The notes beneath the pieces are model-generated. The model had not been told where the DNA came from and did not search any database. It saw only the letters and a program-made list of their open reading frames with translations. A stretch of DNA of 45,186 nt from Faeciplasma gallinarum (GTDB lineage Bacteria; Bacillota; Clostridia; Oscillospirales; Ruminococcaceae). The position numbers and the translations under genes were made by a program. The DNA lies in contig DVIR01000008.1 in assembly GCA_018711085.1 (NCBI GenBank), forward strand, positions 1 through 45,186, in the 5' to 3' direction. Below are positions 23,549 through 32,068 of this stretch, piece after piece (within the stretch, counting starts at the first letter, position 1; each line of letters begins with the position of its first letter).

Positions 23549-23821
23549 TTACCTCTCGCCTATCCAGTCATGCGCCAAATCAAGCGCCTCGTAAAGACTG
23601 GACTTTTCCGCAGTTTTAGTTATACGCTCCATGACGGGAACTGATTCATCGGTGAGCATCCGATAGACTCTGACCTTTGTCGCAACGTCAAGGTCGCCCA
23701 CCTTTTTCTTTACCGCTATAGAAAACATGACAACTTCTTTATTTCCCATACTTCCATAATACAACTCGCTGCCCTTTCTGACAAGCGGCAAACCTTTATA
23801 TTCAAAAAACTTTTCAGCCAT
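23549..23821 (-). CDS. Conserved-looking hypothetical protein, 90 residues
   Basis: Starts MAEKFFEYKGLPLVRKGSELYYG and contains VVMFSIAVKKKVGDLDVATKVRVYRML. A compact, charged, soluble protein with alternating strands then a C-terminal helix. I recall similar short proteins in gut Clostridia but know no function. ATG 23821 has AAAGGAGA seven bases upstream; a longer reading from 23842 would start inside that site. It lies 50 bases after the DUF4340 gene on the same strand, before a terminator, so it may be the last gene of the ABC operon. Confidence 0.8.
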   Translation of the reverse strand: MAEKFFEYKGLPLVRKGSELYYGSMGNKEVVMFSIAVKKKVGDLDVATKVRVYRMLTDESVPVMERITKTAEKSSLYEALDLAHDWIGER

Positions 23822-23871
23822 TATATTATCTCCTTTCATCATGGGTGTGCGGTCGGTTTTGCTTTTGTCTG

Positions 23872-25353
23872 CTACCAGATCATCTGTAATTCGTCGGAGG
23901 ATGCTCCGTTTGCAAACAGCTCAAGGTTTGAGCACAAAACGTCAAGGTAGCTCTTGGGCTGGCTGAAGCTTGTGACGCCGTTGAGTTTTATTATGACTCT
24001 GTTTGAGCCGCCGTCGTAAAACTCAAGTATATCTCCGCCTCCGTCGTCCCTTCTGAAATCTATATAGCACAAAAGCTTTGCGTCCTCTGCCGGCTCGTCA
24101 AAGCACAGCGCGTCTATAGGGCACTTGAGTATGAACTGATAAAGCACTTTAAACGTCTCGGTGTCCACCGGCGAACCGTTTAACGTGGCTGACAGCTCGG
24201 AGGTGTCAACATCTCCGGTGACGTCAAAGTAGTAATCTATGTCCTCGCCGTTATGGGTCTGTATGTCCATGTAGTCGAGTCTCAGGATGTAGTTTGAGGT
24301 CATCATGCTCGAGAGTATATCTATCGGCATGAAGGTCGCCCACGGAACCTCTCCCGCGCTGAACATGTATATGACGTCAATGCCCTCAAAGTAGCCGTAG
24401 AAGTACGCCGGCTCGGTGGTCTCGTTGCCCTCTTCGTCATAGGTGTAGGATGCCACGTCGCCTATTTTGAGGGTGTAGGTGCGCAGCTCCGCGTTCATGG
24501 TCACGGTGCAGAACGGGTCGTCAAGTCCGTACTCCTCAAAGTCCTCCTCCGTCGGGAAGGGAACTACTGCCTCCGACGCGGTGAGTCCCCATATTCCGTA
24601 GATGATGTCGTTTGAGTTTACTATGTCAAGGTATGCGTAAACAGGTGAAATCATCACCTGCGAGGACGCCATTGAAACCTCGTCCGACGCATAGTTTTTG
24701 GTGTCGTCCTCAAACACTACGTCGTAGTCGAGATCCTTTCTTGTGATGGTGAGCAGGTCTATTGTGGGCGCGACGTTGTCGTTTGCAAGCGCCTCCTTGA
24801 CTATGAGGCTGACATAGCTTCTTGCGGGGTTATAAAAATAGTTTGACGAGTTTGTAAGGACTATATACACGTCGTTTGAGTCGGCAAGCCTGAAATAAAC
24901 GCATCTGTCGTCCGGCGCCTGTATGCCGTAGAGGATGGTGTAGCTGTCGCCGTTTTTAAGGGTGACGGTGCAGCTCGCCTCCGGATCGTCCTCCGAAAGT
25001 CCGTACTTGTCAAGGTCCGCAGCGTCCGCCTCGACAAGCGACTGAGCGGTTATGGACGTCGCGCAGTTTGCCATTGCCGAAAGGGTTGTCGTGTTTTGCT
25101 TGAGGTCGCCCAGCTCCTCAACGTAAAAGCCCTTTGAGTTTTGATAGATTGTATACTCGCCGTTTTCGTTTTTGACAAGCATGCTTTCCACGTCGTCGCG
25201 GCTGTTTGACAGCACCGTTATGGTGGTGTCTGCTGCGACCTCTTCTTCCTCCTCTTCAGCCTTGGGCTGAGTGAGCACGAGCAGCAGCGCAACCGCAGCA
25301 AGGCATACGACGAATATTCCGATAAAGATGAGATTTCTTGTGCGGGTGTTCAT
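23872..25353 (-). CDS. DUF4340-family protein, ABC-system accessory
   Basis: 493 residues. One N-terminal membrane segment (NLIFIGIFVVCLAAVALLLVLTQP, about 8-31), an acidic linker (EEEEEEV), then a large extracytoplasmic beta-rich region of DUF4340 type (repeats such as YGLSEDDPEASCTVTLKNGD and YGLDDPFCTVTMNAELRTYTLKIGD). Function unknown. In this arrangement it accompanies a GldG-like protein, a permease and an ATPase. GGAGA precedes the ATG, which directly follows the TAA of the GldG-like gene (TAAATG). Confidence 0.85.
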   Translation of the reverse strand: MNTRTRNLIFIGIFVVCLAAVALLLVLTQPKAEEEEEEVAADTTITVLSNSRDDVESMLVKNENGEYTIYQNSKGFYVEELGDLKQNTTTLSAMANCATSITAQSLVEADAADLDKYGLSEDDPEASCTVTLKNGDSYTILYGIQAPDDRCVYFRLADSNDVYIVLTNSSNYFYNPARSYVSLIVKEALANDNVAPTIDLLTITRKDLDYDVVFEDDTKNYASDEVSMASSQVMISPVYAYLDIVNSNDIIYGIWGLTASEAVVPFPTEEDFEEYGLDDPFCTVTMNAELRTYTLKIGDVASYTYDEEGNETTEPAYFYGYFEGIDVIYMFSAGEVPWATFMPIDILSSMMTSNYILRLDYMDIQTHNGEDIDYYFDVTGDVDTSELSATLNGSPVDTETFKVLYQFILKCPIDALCFDEPAEDAKLLCYIDFRRDDGGGDILEFYDGGSNRVIIKLNGVTSFSQPKSYLDVLCSNLELFANGASSDELQMIW

Positions 25354-26946
25354 TTACATGTGTCTCCTTCTTATCCAAACAACCGTGCCTATCGCAAGCA
25401 CTGCAACAGGAATTATAACTGCGAATGTCAGATTGAGTCCGTTTTTGACGGTATCGTTTACAAGCACTCCCGACGCCTGAATGGTCTTGGGGAGTATGCT
25501 TATTCCTTCGGTCTTGCCGCTCAGCTCGTTTATGAGGCTTAAGAAGAAGTCGCCGTTGTTGTACATTGCGGCGGACATCAGCGTGCTTTGGAGCATCATG
25601 TCAGAGCCGATGGCTATTACGTTTGTGTAGGACGAGATGTGAGTATCCTGATTTATCGCCTCGTATCTGCCGAGAACCACCGAGTTGTGAACGCCTCTGT
25701 CGGTAACGTCGGTGGGGTCCCAGTCCTCCGATGTATCGCTCATACTGCGCAGCACCGCGCCGTTTGAGGAGCTGACGAGGATTTCGCAGGTGGTGTATCC
25801 CGACTCAAGGTCAAATCTTGTGGTTATCGCCCTTGAGTTGGGGACGATGAGCGGCAGGTCGGGGTTGGCTATGTCGTCGCGGTAGTTTTCCGACACCATT
25901 GTCTGAATGGTGTAGCTCTCCACGCCGGTATAGTAGTTTGAGTTTGTCTCGTATATCACGCTGTCCTCTACGGTTATGCCGTATCTGTACAAGAGCGCAT
26001 CGAGATTAGGGGTGTCTCCCTGCTCGGCAGAGGCGACGTATATGAGGTCTCTTTCGAGCTTTCCGCCGTTTGTCAGCCACTCGGTTATCTTTTGAGTGTC
26101 GGCCTCGGTGTAGTCAACCTTAGGCGCGGGGATGATGATTATGTCCACATCATCGGGAATCTGCGCCGTGGTTTGTATGTCTATTGTGGTGAGGATGTAG
26201 CCGTTGCGGTCGAGAAGGTCTGTAAGTCCGCTCACGTCAGACTCCCTCGCTCCGGGGTACGTCAGCGTCGCCACCGTGATGGGGTTTGCATCTGTCACGG
26301 CCATTATTGCGGATGTGATTGCCTGCTCGGAGTTTGAGGAAACTATCACGCCGTAATAGTCAAACATCTGGTGAGTGTACAGCGCGCCGTAGGTCTGCTC
26401 ATATCCCGCCAAAGTTGCGCTGTAGTCGTCCGGAACGTTTATTATGTCGCACAGCGACACGACTTTTACCCTTTCATGGTCGGAGTCGTCGCCAAGCTCC
26501 ACGATTATATCGCCGCTTGTGAGAACCTGAGAGTAGTTTGCGGTGAAGTCGGGGTTTGACAAAAGGTCTTTATAGCTCACGGTTATCTGCGGGTTGTACT
26601 GCTGATAATTCTCCAAAAGCTCCGCGCACTGCACGGTGTAATCGCTTATGTTTCTGAACTCTTCCTCACTGGACATGACGGTTATCGACACCGGCACGTC
26701 TATTCCGGAAATATAGTCTATTGTCTCCTCCGACACCGAGTATATGCTGTCGCCGGTGAGGTCTAAGGTTATCGGGAAGCGGTCAAAAAGCATTGTCGCA
26801 ACGACGTTTACAAGCACCACCGCCGCCACAAACAGCGCCGTCAAAACGGTTGCAAGGGAGCCGTACTTTAAGTGGCGCTTGTTTATCTTTTTGCGCGGCT
26901 TTTTTGTGTCGCCCGAGGCAAACTGTGAAAATCCTTTTATATTCAT
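25354..26946 (-). CDS. GldG-like ABC-transporter auxiliary protein
   Basis: 530 residues. A cytoplasmic basic start (KKPRKKINKRHLKYG), a membrane segment at about 34-55, an extracytoplasmic ABC_transp_aux domain (Gly-free Rossmann-like stretches such as PITVATLTYPGARESDVSGL and DDVDIIIIPAPKVDY), and a C-terminal membrane segment ending in RRRH. Homologous to GldG of Bacteroidota gliding/secretion systems and to similar Firmicute proteins of unknown substrate. ATG 26946 is chosen because GGAAAGGAGA lies seven bases before it; upstream in-frame ATGs overlap that site. Confidence 0.85.
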   Translation of the reverse strand: MNIKGFSQFASGDTKKPRKKINKRHLKYGSLATVLTALFVAAVVLVNVVATMLFDRFPITLDLTGDSIYSVSEETIDYISGIDVPVSITVMSSEEEFRNISDYTVQCAELLENYQQYNPQITVSYKDLLSNPDFTANYSQVLTSGDIIVELGDDSDHERVKVVSLCDIINVPDDYSATLAGYEQTYGALYTHQMFDYYGVIVSSNSEQAITSAIMAVTDANPITVATLTYPGARESDVSGLTDLLDRNGYILTTIDIQTTAQIPDDVDIIIIPAPKVDYTEADTQKITEWLTNGGKLERDLIYVASAEQGDTPNLDALLYRYGITVEDSVIYETNSNYYTGVESYTIQTMVSENYRDDIANPDLPLIVPNSRAITTRFDLESGYTTCEILVSSSNGAVLRSMSDTSEDWDPTDVTDRGVHNSVVLGRYEAINQDTHISSYTNVIAIGSDMMLQSTLMSAAMYNNGDFFLSLINELSGKTEGISILPKTIQASGVLVNDTVKNGLNLTFAVIIPVAVLAIGTVVWIRRRHM

Positions 26947-26969
26947 GCTCATTCTCCTTTCCGGAATGC

Positions 26970-27698
26970 TCAGTTCCAACGGCGCCGCTCAAGCACTCTG
27001 ACCGTGAAGAACACGAACACCACCGCGACGCTTACAAAGAACAACACGTTTGAGAAATCAAATATTCCGTAGGTGAATGTATAGTATCTGTCGGCAAAGG
27101 ACAGCTCCATGAGTATCTGAGAAATCCAGTCTATCGGTATTACAGCTGCGATTGCGGATATGAGGTACAAGACGCACATGCTCACAAATCCGCCGACTGC
27201 GGCTATGACCTGATTTTCGGTGAGGGAGGATATGAATATGCCGGCGGCTATGAACGCCGCTCCGACGAGCACAAGTCCCACGACGTTTCCCAGGACCTCA
27301 AGCCATATTACCTCCGAGAAAAAGCTCAGCACCACGGCGTAGACAAGCGTCATCGCGACGCCCGCCACGTAAACCATGAAGGATGCCAGATACTTTCCGC
27401 ACACCAAAGCCGTCAGGCTCACCGGCGCGGTCAAAAGGCACTGGTCGGTCTTGTTTTTCTTGTCCTCCGAAAGGGTTCTCATGGTGAGTATAGGTATCAA
27501 AACCAAAAGCACGAAGAACAGCAGCGAGAACATGCTCGACATGTCGGTTGTGAGGTACAAAAGTCCGTCCTGCATGTTCTGCGTCACGGAGGTTATGCTG
27601 AACAACACGCCCGACGACGCATAAAACGCGGCTAAGAATATGTATCCTATCGGGGAGCGGAAGTACGCGCTCACCTCTCTTTTAAATATGGCGGTCAT
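26970..27698 (-). CDS. ABC-2 type permease (GldF-like)
   Basis: 242 residues with about six membrane segments. Begins MTAIFKREVSAYFRSPIGYIFLAAFY, the form typical of GldF/NosY-like permeases; TMRTLSEDKKNKTDQCLLTAPVS is the cytoplasmic coupling loop; it ends with a hydrophobic helix and RRRWN. It pairs with the ATPase at 27695-28696, whose stop overlaps its start by four bases. Substrate unknown. Confidence 0.92.
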   Translation of the reverse strand: MTAIFKREVSAYFRSPIGYIFLAAFYASSGVLFSITSVTQNMQDGLLYLTTDMSSMFSLLFFVLLVLIPILTMRTLSEDKKNKTDQCLLTAPVSLTALVCGKYLASFMVYVAGVAMTLVYAVVLSFFSEVIWLEVLGNVVGLVLVGAAFIAAGIFISSLTENQVIAAVGGFVSMCVLYLISAIAAVIPIDWISQILMELSFADRYYTFTYGIFDFSNVLFFVSVAVVFVFFTVRVLERRRWN

Positions 27699-28696
27699 TT
27701 TTTGCGCGCCTCCTTCTCATGCGTTTCAAGGTCCTGCGCCTTTTCGTTCATAAACTCGTCCACCGTCTCGCCCATTGTGAGCTTTAAGAAGATGTCCTCA
27801 AGCGTCAGCTCGCTCGAGCGAAGTCCCATGATGTACCAGTTCCTCGCCGCAAGCCTTCTGTTAAGCTCTCTTCTTATGTCTGTTCCCTCGACGGCCTCGA
27901 TGTTATATTCCCACACGCCTTTTTCCCTTTGCAGATCAGCCACTACCGACACAACTCCGGGAATTGCGCTCACAACCTTTGTGACCTCTTCGCGGGGACC
28001 GTCTATTCTGACTATGAGCTTGTGGTCGGCTGTCAGGGCGTTCGAGAGGTTGTCGGCGGTGTCGTCGGCAACTATCTTACCCTGATTTATCACCACTATC
28101 CTGTCGCAAACCGCCTGAACCTCGGTCAAAATGTGCGAGGACAGGATTACGGTGTGGTTCTTGCCGAGCTTTTTTATCAGGGTGCGTATCTCTATTATCT
28201 GCTTGGGGTCAAGTCCGACCGTAGGCTCGTCAAGTATCAGAGCCTTGGGGTTTCCCACAAGCGCCTGAGCCAGTCCCACACGCTGTTTATATCCCTTTGA
28301 AAGGTTTTTGATGATTCTGTTGTAGACGTTGTCTATCTTGACAAGCTCGCAGATCTCCTTTAAGTGCGTGTTCCTGGGAAGGGTGCAGCCCTTCAGCTCA
28401 TATATGAAGTACAAATACTCCTTTACCGTCATGTCCAAATACAGCGGGGGAAACTCCGGCAGGTAACCTATTTCGCGCTTCGCGCCTATCGGGTCGTCAA
28501 GTATCTCCTTGCCGTTTATATACACCTCGCCGCTCGTCGAGGACAGGTAACCGGTGAGTATGTTCATGGTGGTGGACTTTCCCGCTCCGTTGGGACCTAA
28601 AAAGCCCAGGATCTCACCGTTATTGGCTTTAAAGCTTATGTTGTCCACGGCTTTTTTGTCGCCGTAGGACTTACATAGGTTTTTTACCTCTATCAT
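27695..28696 (-). CDS. ABC transporter ATP-binding protein (GldA-like)
   Basis: 333 residues. Walker A GPNGAGKST (34-42), Q-loop region in GYLPEFPPLY (no Gln seen at the usual place), signature LSKGYKQR instead of LSGGQ, Walker B ALILDEPT, H-loop in LSSHIL. The last ~110 residues form an extra alpha/beta domain as in CcmA/GldA-type ATPases. First gene of the four- or five-gene operon to 23549. AAAGGATG precedes the ATG; no strong promoter lies between it and gltX, so part of its transcription may come from upstream. Confidence 0.93.
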   Translation of the reverse strand: MIEVKNLCKSYGDKKAVDNISFKANNGEILGFLGPNGAGKSTTMNILTGYLSSTSGEVYINGKEILDDPIGAKREIGYLPEFPPLYLDMTVKEYLYFIYELKGCTLPRNTHLKEICELVKIDNVYNRIIKNLSKGYKQRVGLAQALVGNPKALILDEPTVGLDPKQIIEIRTLIKKLGKNHTVILSSHILTEVQAVCDRIVVINQGKIVADDTADNLSNALTADHKLIVRIDGPREEVTKVVSAIPGVVSVVADLQREKGVWEYNIEAVEGTDIRRELNRRLAARNWYIMGLRSSELTLEDIFLKLTMGETVDEFMNEKAQDLETHEKEARKK

Positions 28697-28757
28697 CAGA
28701 TTTCATCCTTTCGTTCCGGCTTTACATAAGAATAATCCGCTTGTGTGTAATGTGCGT

Positions 28758-28799
28758 AAAAACGGTGTGCAAAATGTGCAAATTGTGCAAATTGCACAC
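28758..28799 (-). terminator. Probable terminator of gltX operon, GTGCAAA-repeat hairpin
   Basis: On the minus strand GTGTGCAA pairs with TTGCACAC and is followed by CGTTTTT. The loop itself contains repeats of TTTGCACA. This lies 13 bases past the gltX stop. The same short repeats recur near 22723-22761. Confidence 0.65.
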
Positions 28800-28811
28800 G
28801 CCGCACGCTTA

Positions 28812-30269
28812 TTATCCTTTAGAAAGTTTGTCTATCGAGAGGCGCATCCTCGACAGGGTGTCCTCGCGTCCTATTATGTCCGCTATTTCAAGCGCACCGC
28901 CGGGGGTAAACTGCTTGCCGCTTATCGCCACCCTGACAGGCCAGAGCACATATCCGTTCTTGACGCCCATCTCGGCTACAAGTCCGAACAGGCACTCGTG
29001 AAGGCTGTCCATGTTCCACTCTTTCAGCCCCTCAAGTGCCGGCAGGGCTTTTTTTAGAACCTCGAGCGACGTGTCGCGGTTTGTCTTCATCTTTTTGTTC
29101 TCATACAGCGACAGGTCGTAGTCGGGCATGCTGTCTATAAAGTCCACCTGGTCGGGGATGTCGGTAAACACCTCGGTGCGGTTTTGCAAAAGCGCCGCTA
29201 TCTTTGAAAGATCCACGTCCGTTCTGTGCACGCTCTGCCTGATGTACGGCTCGGCATGCTCCAAAAACTTTTCGGGAGTCATCATTCTTATATACTCCGC
29301 GTTGATCGCTTTAAGCTTGAGCGGGTCGAATATTGCGGGGGATTTTGAAAGTCCCGATATGTCAAACTCCTCGACAAGCTCCGAAAGCGAGAATATCTCG
29401 CGCTCGCCCTTAGGCGCCCATCCCAAAAGCGCGATGTAGTTTATGACCGCCTCGCTTAAGTATCCCTTGGCGATGAGATCCTCAAATGATGCGTCGCCGT
29501 TTCTCTTTGAGAGCTTGTTGTGCTTGTCCTTCATGATGTGCTCGACGTGGATGTACTTGGGTATCTCCCAGCCGAACGCCTCGTACAAAAGGTTGTACTT
29601 GGGCGAGGATGCAAGGTACTCGTTTCCTCTTACGACATGGGTTATGCCCATGAGATGGTCGTCCACGACGTTTGCAAAGTTGTAGGTGGGCATTCCGTCC
29701 GTCTTGAGAAGTATCTGGTCGTCAAGGGTGGAGTTCTCGACGGTTATGTCTCCGTACAGCTCGTCGTGGAAAGTGGTCGTGCCCTCGAGGGGTATCTTCT
29801 GGCGTATTACGTACGGCACGCCCTCGGCAAGCTTTTTCTGTATTTCCTCCGGAGAGAGGTTGCGGCAGTGCCTGTCATACATCGGGCTGACTCCCGACGC
29901 CTCCTGAACGGCTTTCAGCTCCGCAAGCCTGTCCTTGTCGCAAAAGCAGTAATACGCCTTGCCCATCTTTACAAGCTCCTCGGCATACTTTTTGAATATG
30001 CCCATCCTCTGCGACTGAATATACGGTCCGACAGGTCCGCCTATGTCCGGTCCCTCGTCCCAGTTCAGGCCTACCATTTTAAGCGTGCGGTATATCGTCT
30101 CAACCGCACCCTCCACATACCTCTCGCGGTCGGTGTCCTCTATTCTTAAAATGAACTTTCCGCCCGCTTTCTTCGCTATAAGATAGGTGTAAAGCGCCGT
30201 CCTCAAATTTCCGATGTGCATGTAGCCCGTGGGGCTGGGTGCAAATCTCGTCCTGACTTCTTTCATCAT
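28812..30269 (-). CDS. gltX: Glutamyl-tRNA synthetase
   Basis: 485 residues; charges tRNA-Glu (and possibly tRNA-Gln in organisms using GatCAB). HIGN at 18-21, the KLSKR motif in HNKLSKRNGD, RIEDTDRER, and the C-terminal anticodon-binding domain with LFGLVAEMGVKNGYVLWPVRVAISG. Last gene of the rimP operon, starting 16 bases after the ribF stop. The Shine-Dalgarno GGAGG lies 24 bases before ATG 30269, too far unless the intervening 18-base hairpin forms; ATG 30266 is an alternative. Confidence 0.97.
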   Translation of the reverse strand: MMKEVRTRFAPSPTGYMHIGNLRTALYTYLIAKKAGGKFILRIEDTDRERYVEGAVETIYRTLKMVGLNWDEGPDIGGPVGPYIQSQRMGIFKKYAEELVKMGKAYYCFCDKDRLAELKAVQEASGVSPMYDRHCRNLSPEEIQKKLAEGVPYVIRQKIPLEGTTTFHDELYGDITVENSTLDDQILLKTDGMPTYNFANVVDDHLMGITHVVRGNEYLASSPKYNLLYEAFGWEIPKYIHVEHIMKDKHNKLSKRNGDASFEDLIAKGYLSEAVINYIALLGWAPKGEREIFSLSELVEEFDISGLSKSPAIFDPLKLKAINAEYIRMMTPEKFLEHAEPYIRQSVHRTDVDLSKIAALLQNRTEVFTDIPDQVDFIDSMPDYDLSLYENKKMKTNRDTSLEVLKKALPALEGLKEWNMDSLHECLFGLVAEMGVKNGYVLWPVRVAISGKQFTPGGALEIADIIGREDTLSRMRLSIDKLSKG

Positions 30270-30274
30270 TAGGT

Positions 30275-30292
30275 AAGCTGACTTGTCAGCTT
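30275..30292 (-). promoter_or_regulatory. Hairpin bridging the Shine-Dalgarno and start codon of gltX
   Basis: AAGCTGACTTGTCAGCTT is an 18-base palindrome of the ribF-gltX junction and contains the ribF stop. GGAGG ends one base before it and the gltX ATG is five bases after it. Folding the stem would reduce the effective spacing from 24 to about 6 bases. Confidence 0.6.
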
Positions 30293-31149
30293 TCCTCCTT
30301 CCTTCTTTGTATGTCCGCGCTGATAACCTCTATCAGCTCCGCCTGTGAAGAAAATTTCTTCTCCTCACGGTAATAATCATTAAATATTATACTGACCGTC
30401 TTTCCGTATAGGTCGCCGTCGTAGTCGAGTATGTGGGTTTCTATGCCTTCGTTTCCGTCATCCGACACGGTGGGCTTTGTGCCTATATCCGTGACGCCCT
30501 TGTACACGCGCCTTTGTATCACCACGCTTGAAGAGTAAACGCCGTTCGGCGGGAGCAGTTTTTCCGGCGGGTAAAGGGTGTTTATTGTGCGTATGCCCAT
30601 TTTCCTGCCGAGGCTGTTTCCGTGCACGACTTTGCCGCAAAGGGTGTAGCCGTATCCCAAAAGGCTGTTTGCCTCTTTGATTTTTTTATCCTCAATGAGT
30701 GCGCGTATTCTCGTGGTCGATATAGGCTCGCCGCCGAAGTAAACTATCGGAACGCATACAAAGCGGATGCCCATGCCGCCGAGAATCCTTTGCAGGTCGC
30801 GCGTATCCGCCGACGCACCTGCGCCGAACCGGAAGTTTTCGCCGCATATGACGCAGTCTGCGCCGAGCCTGTCCTTTAAGACTTTTTCCGCAAACTCCTG
30901 CGCGGTCATGTTCCTGACCGACTCAAAGTCCGCAAACACGACTTCATCCGCGCCCATACTCAACAGCTTTTGCCGCTTTTCGTCGTCTGTGAGCAAAAGC
31001 TTTCTTTGGCCCTTTGTGTCGAGCGAGGCCGACGGGAAGGTGTAGACCAGCCTTTTGCCCGCGACGCATGCATCCCTGAGCGCCTCAAGCGCCGCCGCAT
31101 GCCCTCTGTGAACCCCGTCAAACAGCCCCAAAAGAACAGCCGTTTTCAT
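30286..31149 (-). CDS. ribF: Bifunctional riboflavin kinase/FAD synthetase
   Basis: 287 residues; makes FMN and FAD from riboflavin. N-terminal nucleotidyltransferase domain with LGLFDGVHRGH and ISTTRIR, then the C-terminal riboflavin kinase domain (GYTLCGKVVHGNSLGRKMGIRTIN, with the usual T-N motif region). ATG 31149 gives the family N-terminus MKTAVLLGLFDG; an upstream ATG at 31167 is possible. Follows truB by 31 bases and precedes gltX. Confidence 0.95.
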   Translation of the reverse strand: MKTAVLLGLFDGVHRGHAAALEALRDACVAGKRLVYTFPSASLDTKGQRKLLLTDDEKRQKLLSMGADEVVFADFESVRNMTAQEFAEKVLKDRLGADCVICGENFRFGAGASADTRDLQRILGGMGIRFVCVPIVYFGGEPISTTRIRALIEDKKIKEANSLLGYGYTLCGKVVHGNSLGRKMGIRTINTLYPPEKLLPPNGVYSSSVVIQRRVYKGVTDIGTKPTVSDDGNEGIETHILDYDGDLYGKTVSIIFNDYYREEKKFSSQAELIEVISADIQRRKEES

Positions 31150-31180
31150 TAAACTATTGCCCTGCATTGCCCTGCCTTTC

Positions 31181-32068
31181 TCACCGCCAAAAGTTCTTAT
31201 AGACTTTCAGCGTGCCGTCGTCCATGGCTTTCCCAAGACCCAAAAACTCATCCGGCGAGTAGACTCTCACCACTCCGCCCGCCGGCACATCGGGCATGTT
31301 TATCCTGCTAATGTCGAGCCGCACGCCGTTTTTGTACATCTGCGCCTGCTTTTCGCCAAGGTGCGCCGCTTTGTAACACTCAAACAGCCGCTCTGTCGGT
31401 ATGAGAACGCTCTGCGGGTCGGAAAGCGCCTTTATCTCATCAAGGCTGAGGCAGTCCTCAAGCTTAAAGCCCTGAGAATAGGTTCTTGTGAGCGCCGTCA
31501 TGACCGCGCCGCACCCGAGCCGCTTTCCGATGTCGTCTATCAGGGTGCGTATGTACGTTCCCTTTGAACAGGACACCTCAAGGCTTCCCTTTCCGGTGTC
31601 GGGGTCGTAGTCTGAAAGCTCAAGGCGGTATATATCCACCCTCCTCGGCTCCCGCTCAAGCTCTATACCCTGCCTTGCAAGCTCGTAAAGCCTTTTTCCG
31701 CCTATGCTGACTGCGGAGTACATCGGCGGGGTCTGCATGAGCGCGCCCCTGAAATCGGGGAGCACGCCCTGTATCTCCTGCGTGCGGGGAAACGTGTCGG
31801 TTCTGTGGGTCACCCTGCCGGTGATGTCCTGCGTATCGGTGCAAAAGCCGGTCGCAAAGCTCGCTTTATATCTCTTTTCGTTTTCGGGAAGGATATCCGC
31901 AGCCTTTGTCGCGGAGCCGACGAGCACCGGCAGAACTCCCGTAGCCATCGGGTCTAAGGTTCCGGTATGCCCGAGCCGCCTCTCATGCAAAACGCCCCTC
32001 AGCACCGCTATCACGTCAAAGGACGTGTATCCCGACGGCTTATCGACAAGCAGCACTCCCGCCTTCAT
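31181..32068 (-). CDS. truB: tRNA pseudouridine(55) synthase
   Basis: 295 residues; makes pseudouridine 55 in the T loop of tRNAs. Family start GVLLVDKPSGYTSFDV, catalytic Asp in GHTGTLDPMATGVL, then KRYKASF and SKGTYIRTLIDDIG. C-terminal PUA-like region. ATG overlaps the nrnA stop by four bases. Confidence 0.96.
   Translation of the reverse strand: MKAGVLLVDKPSGYTSFDVIAVLRGVLHERRLGHTGTLDPMATGVLPVLVGSATKAADILPENEKRYKASFATGFCTDTQDITGRVTHRTDTFPRTQEIQGVLPDFRGALMQTPPMYSAVSIGGKRLYELARQGIELEREPRRVDIYRLELSDYDPDTGKGSLEVSCSKGTYIRTLIDDIGKRLGCGAVMTALTRTYSQGFKLEDCLSLDEIKALSDPQSVLIPTERLFECYKAAHLGEKQAQMYKNGVRLDISRINMPDVPAGGVVRVYSPDEFLGLGKAMDDGTLKVYKNFWR

Noticed and set aside
29520..30149. 209-codon plus-strand frame antisense to gltX
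   Set aside because: Shadow of gltX with no SD or motifs.
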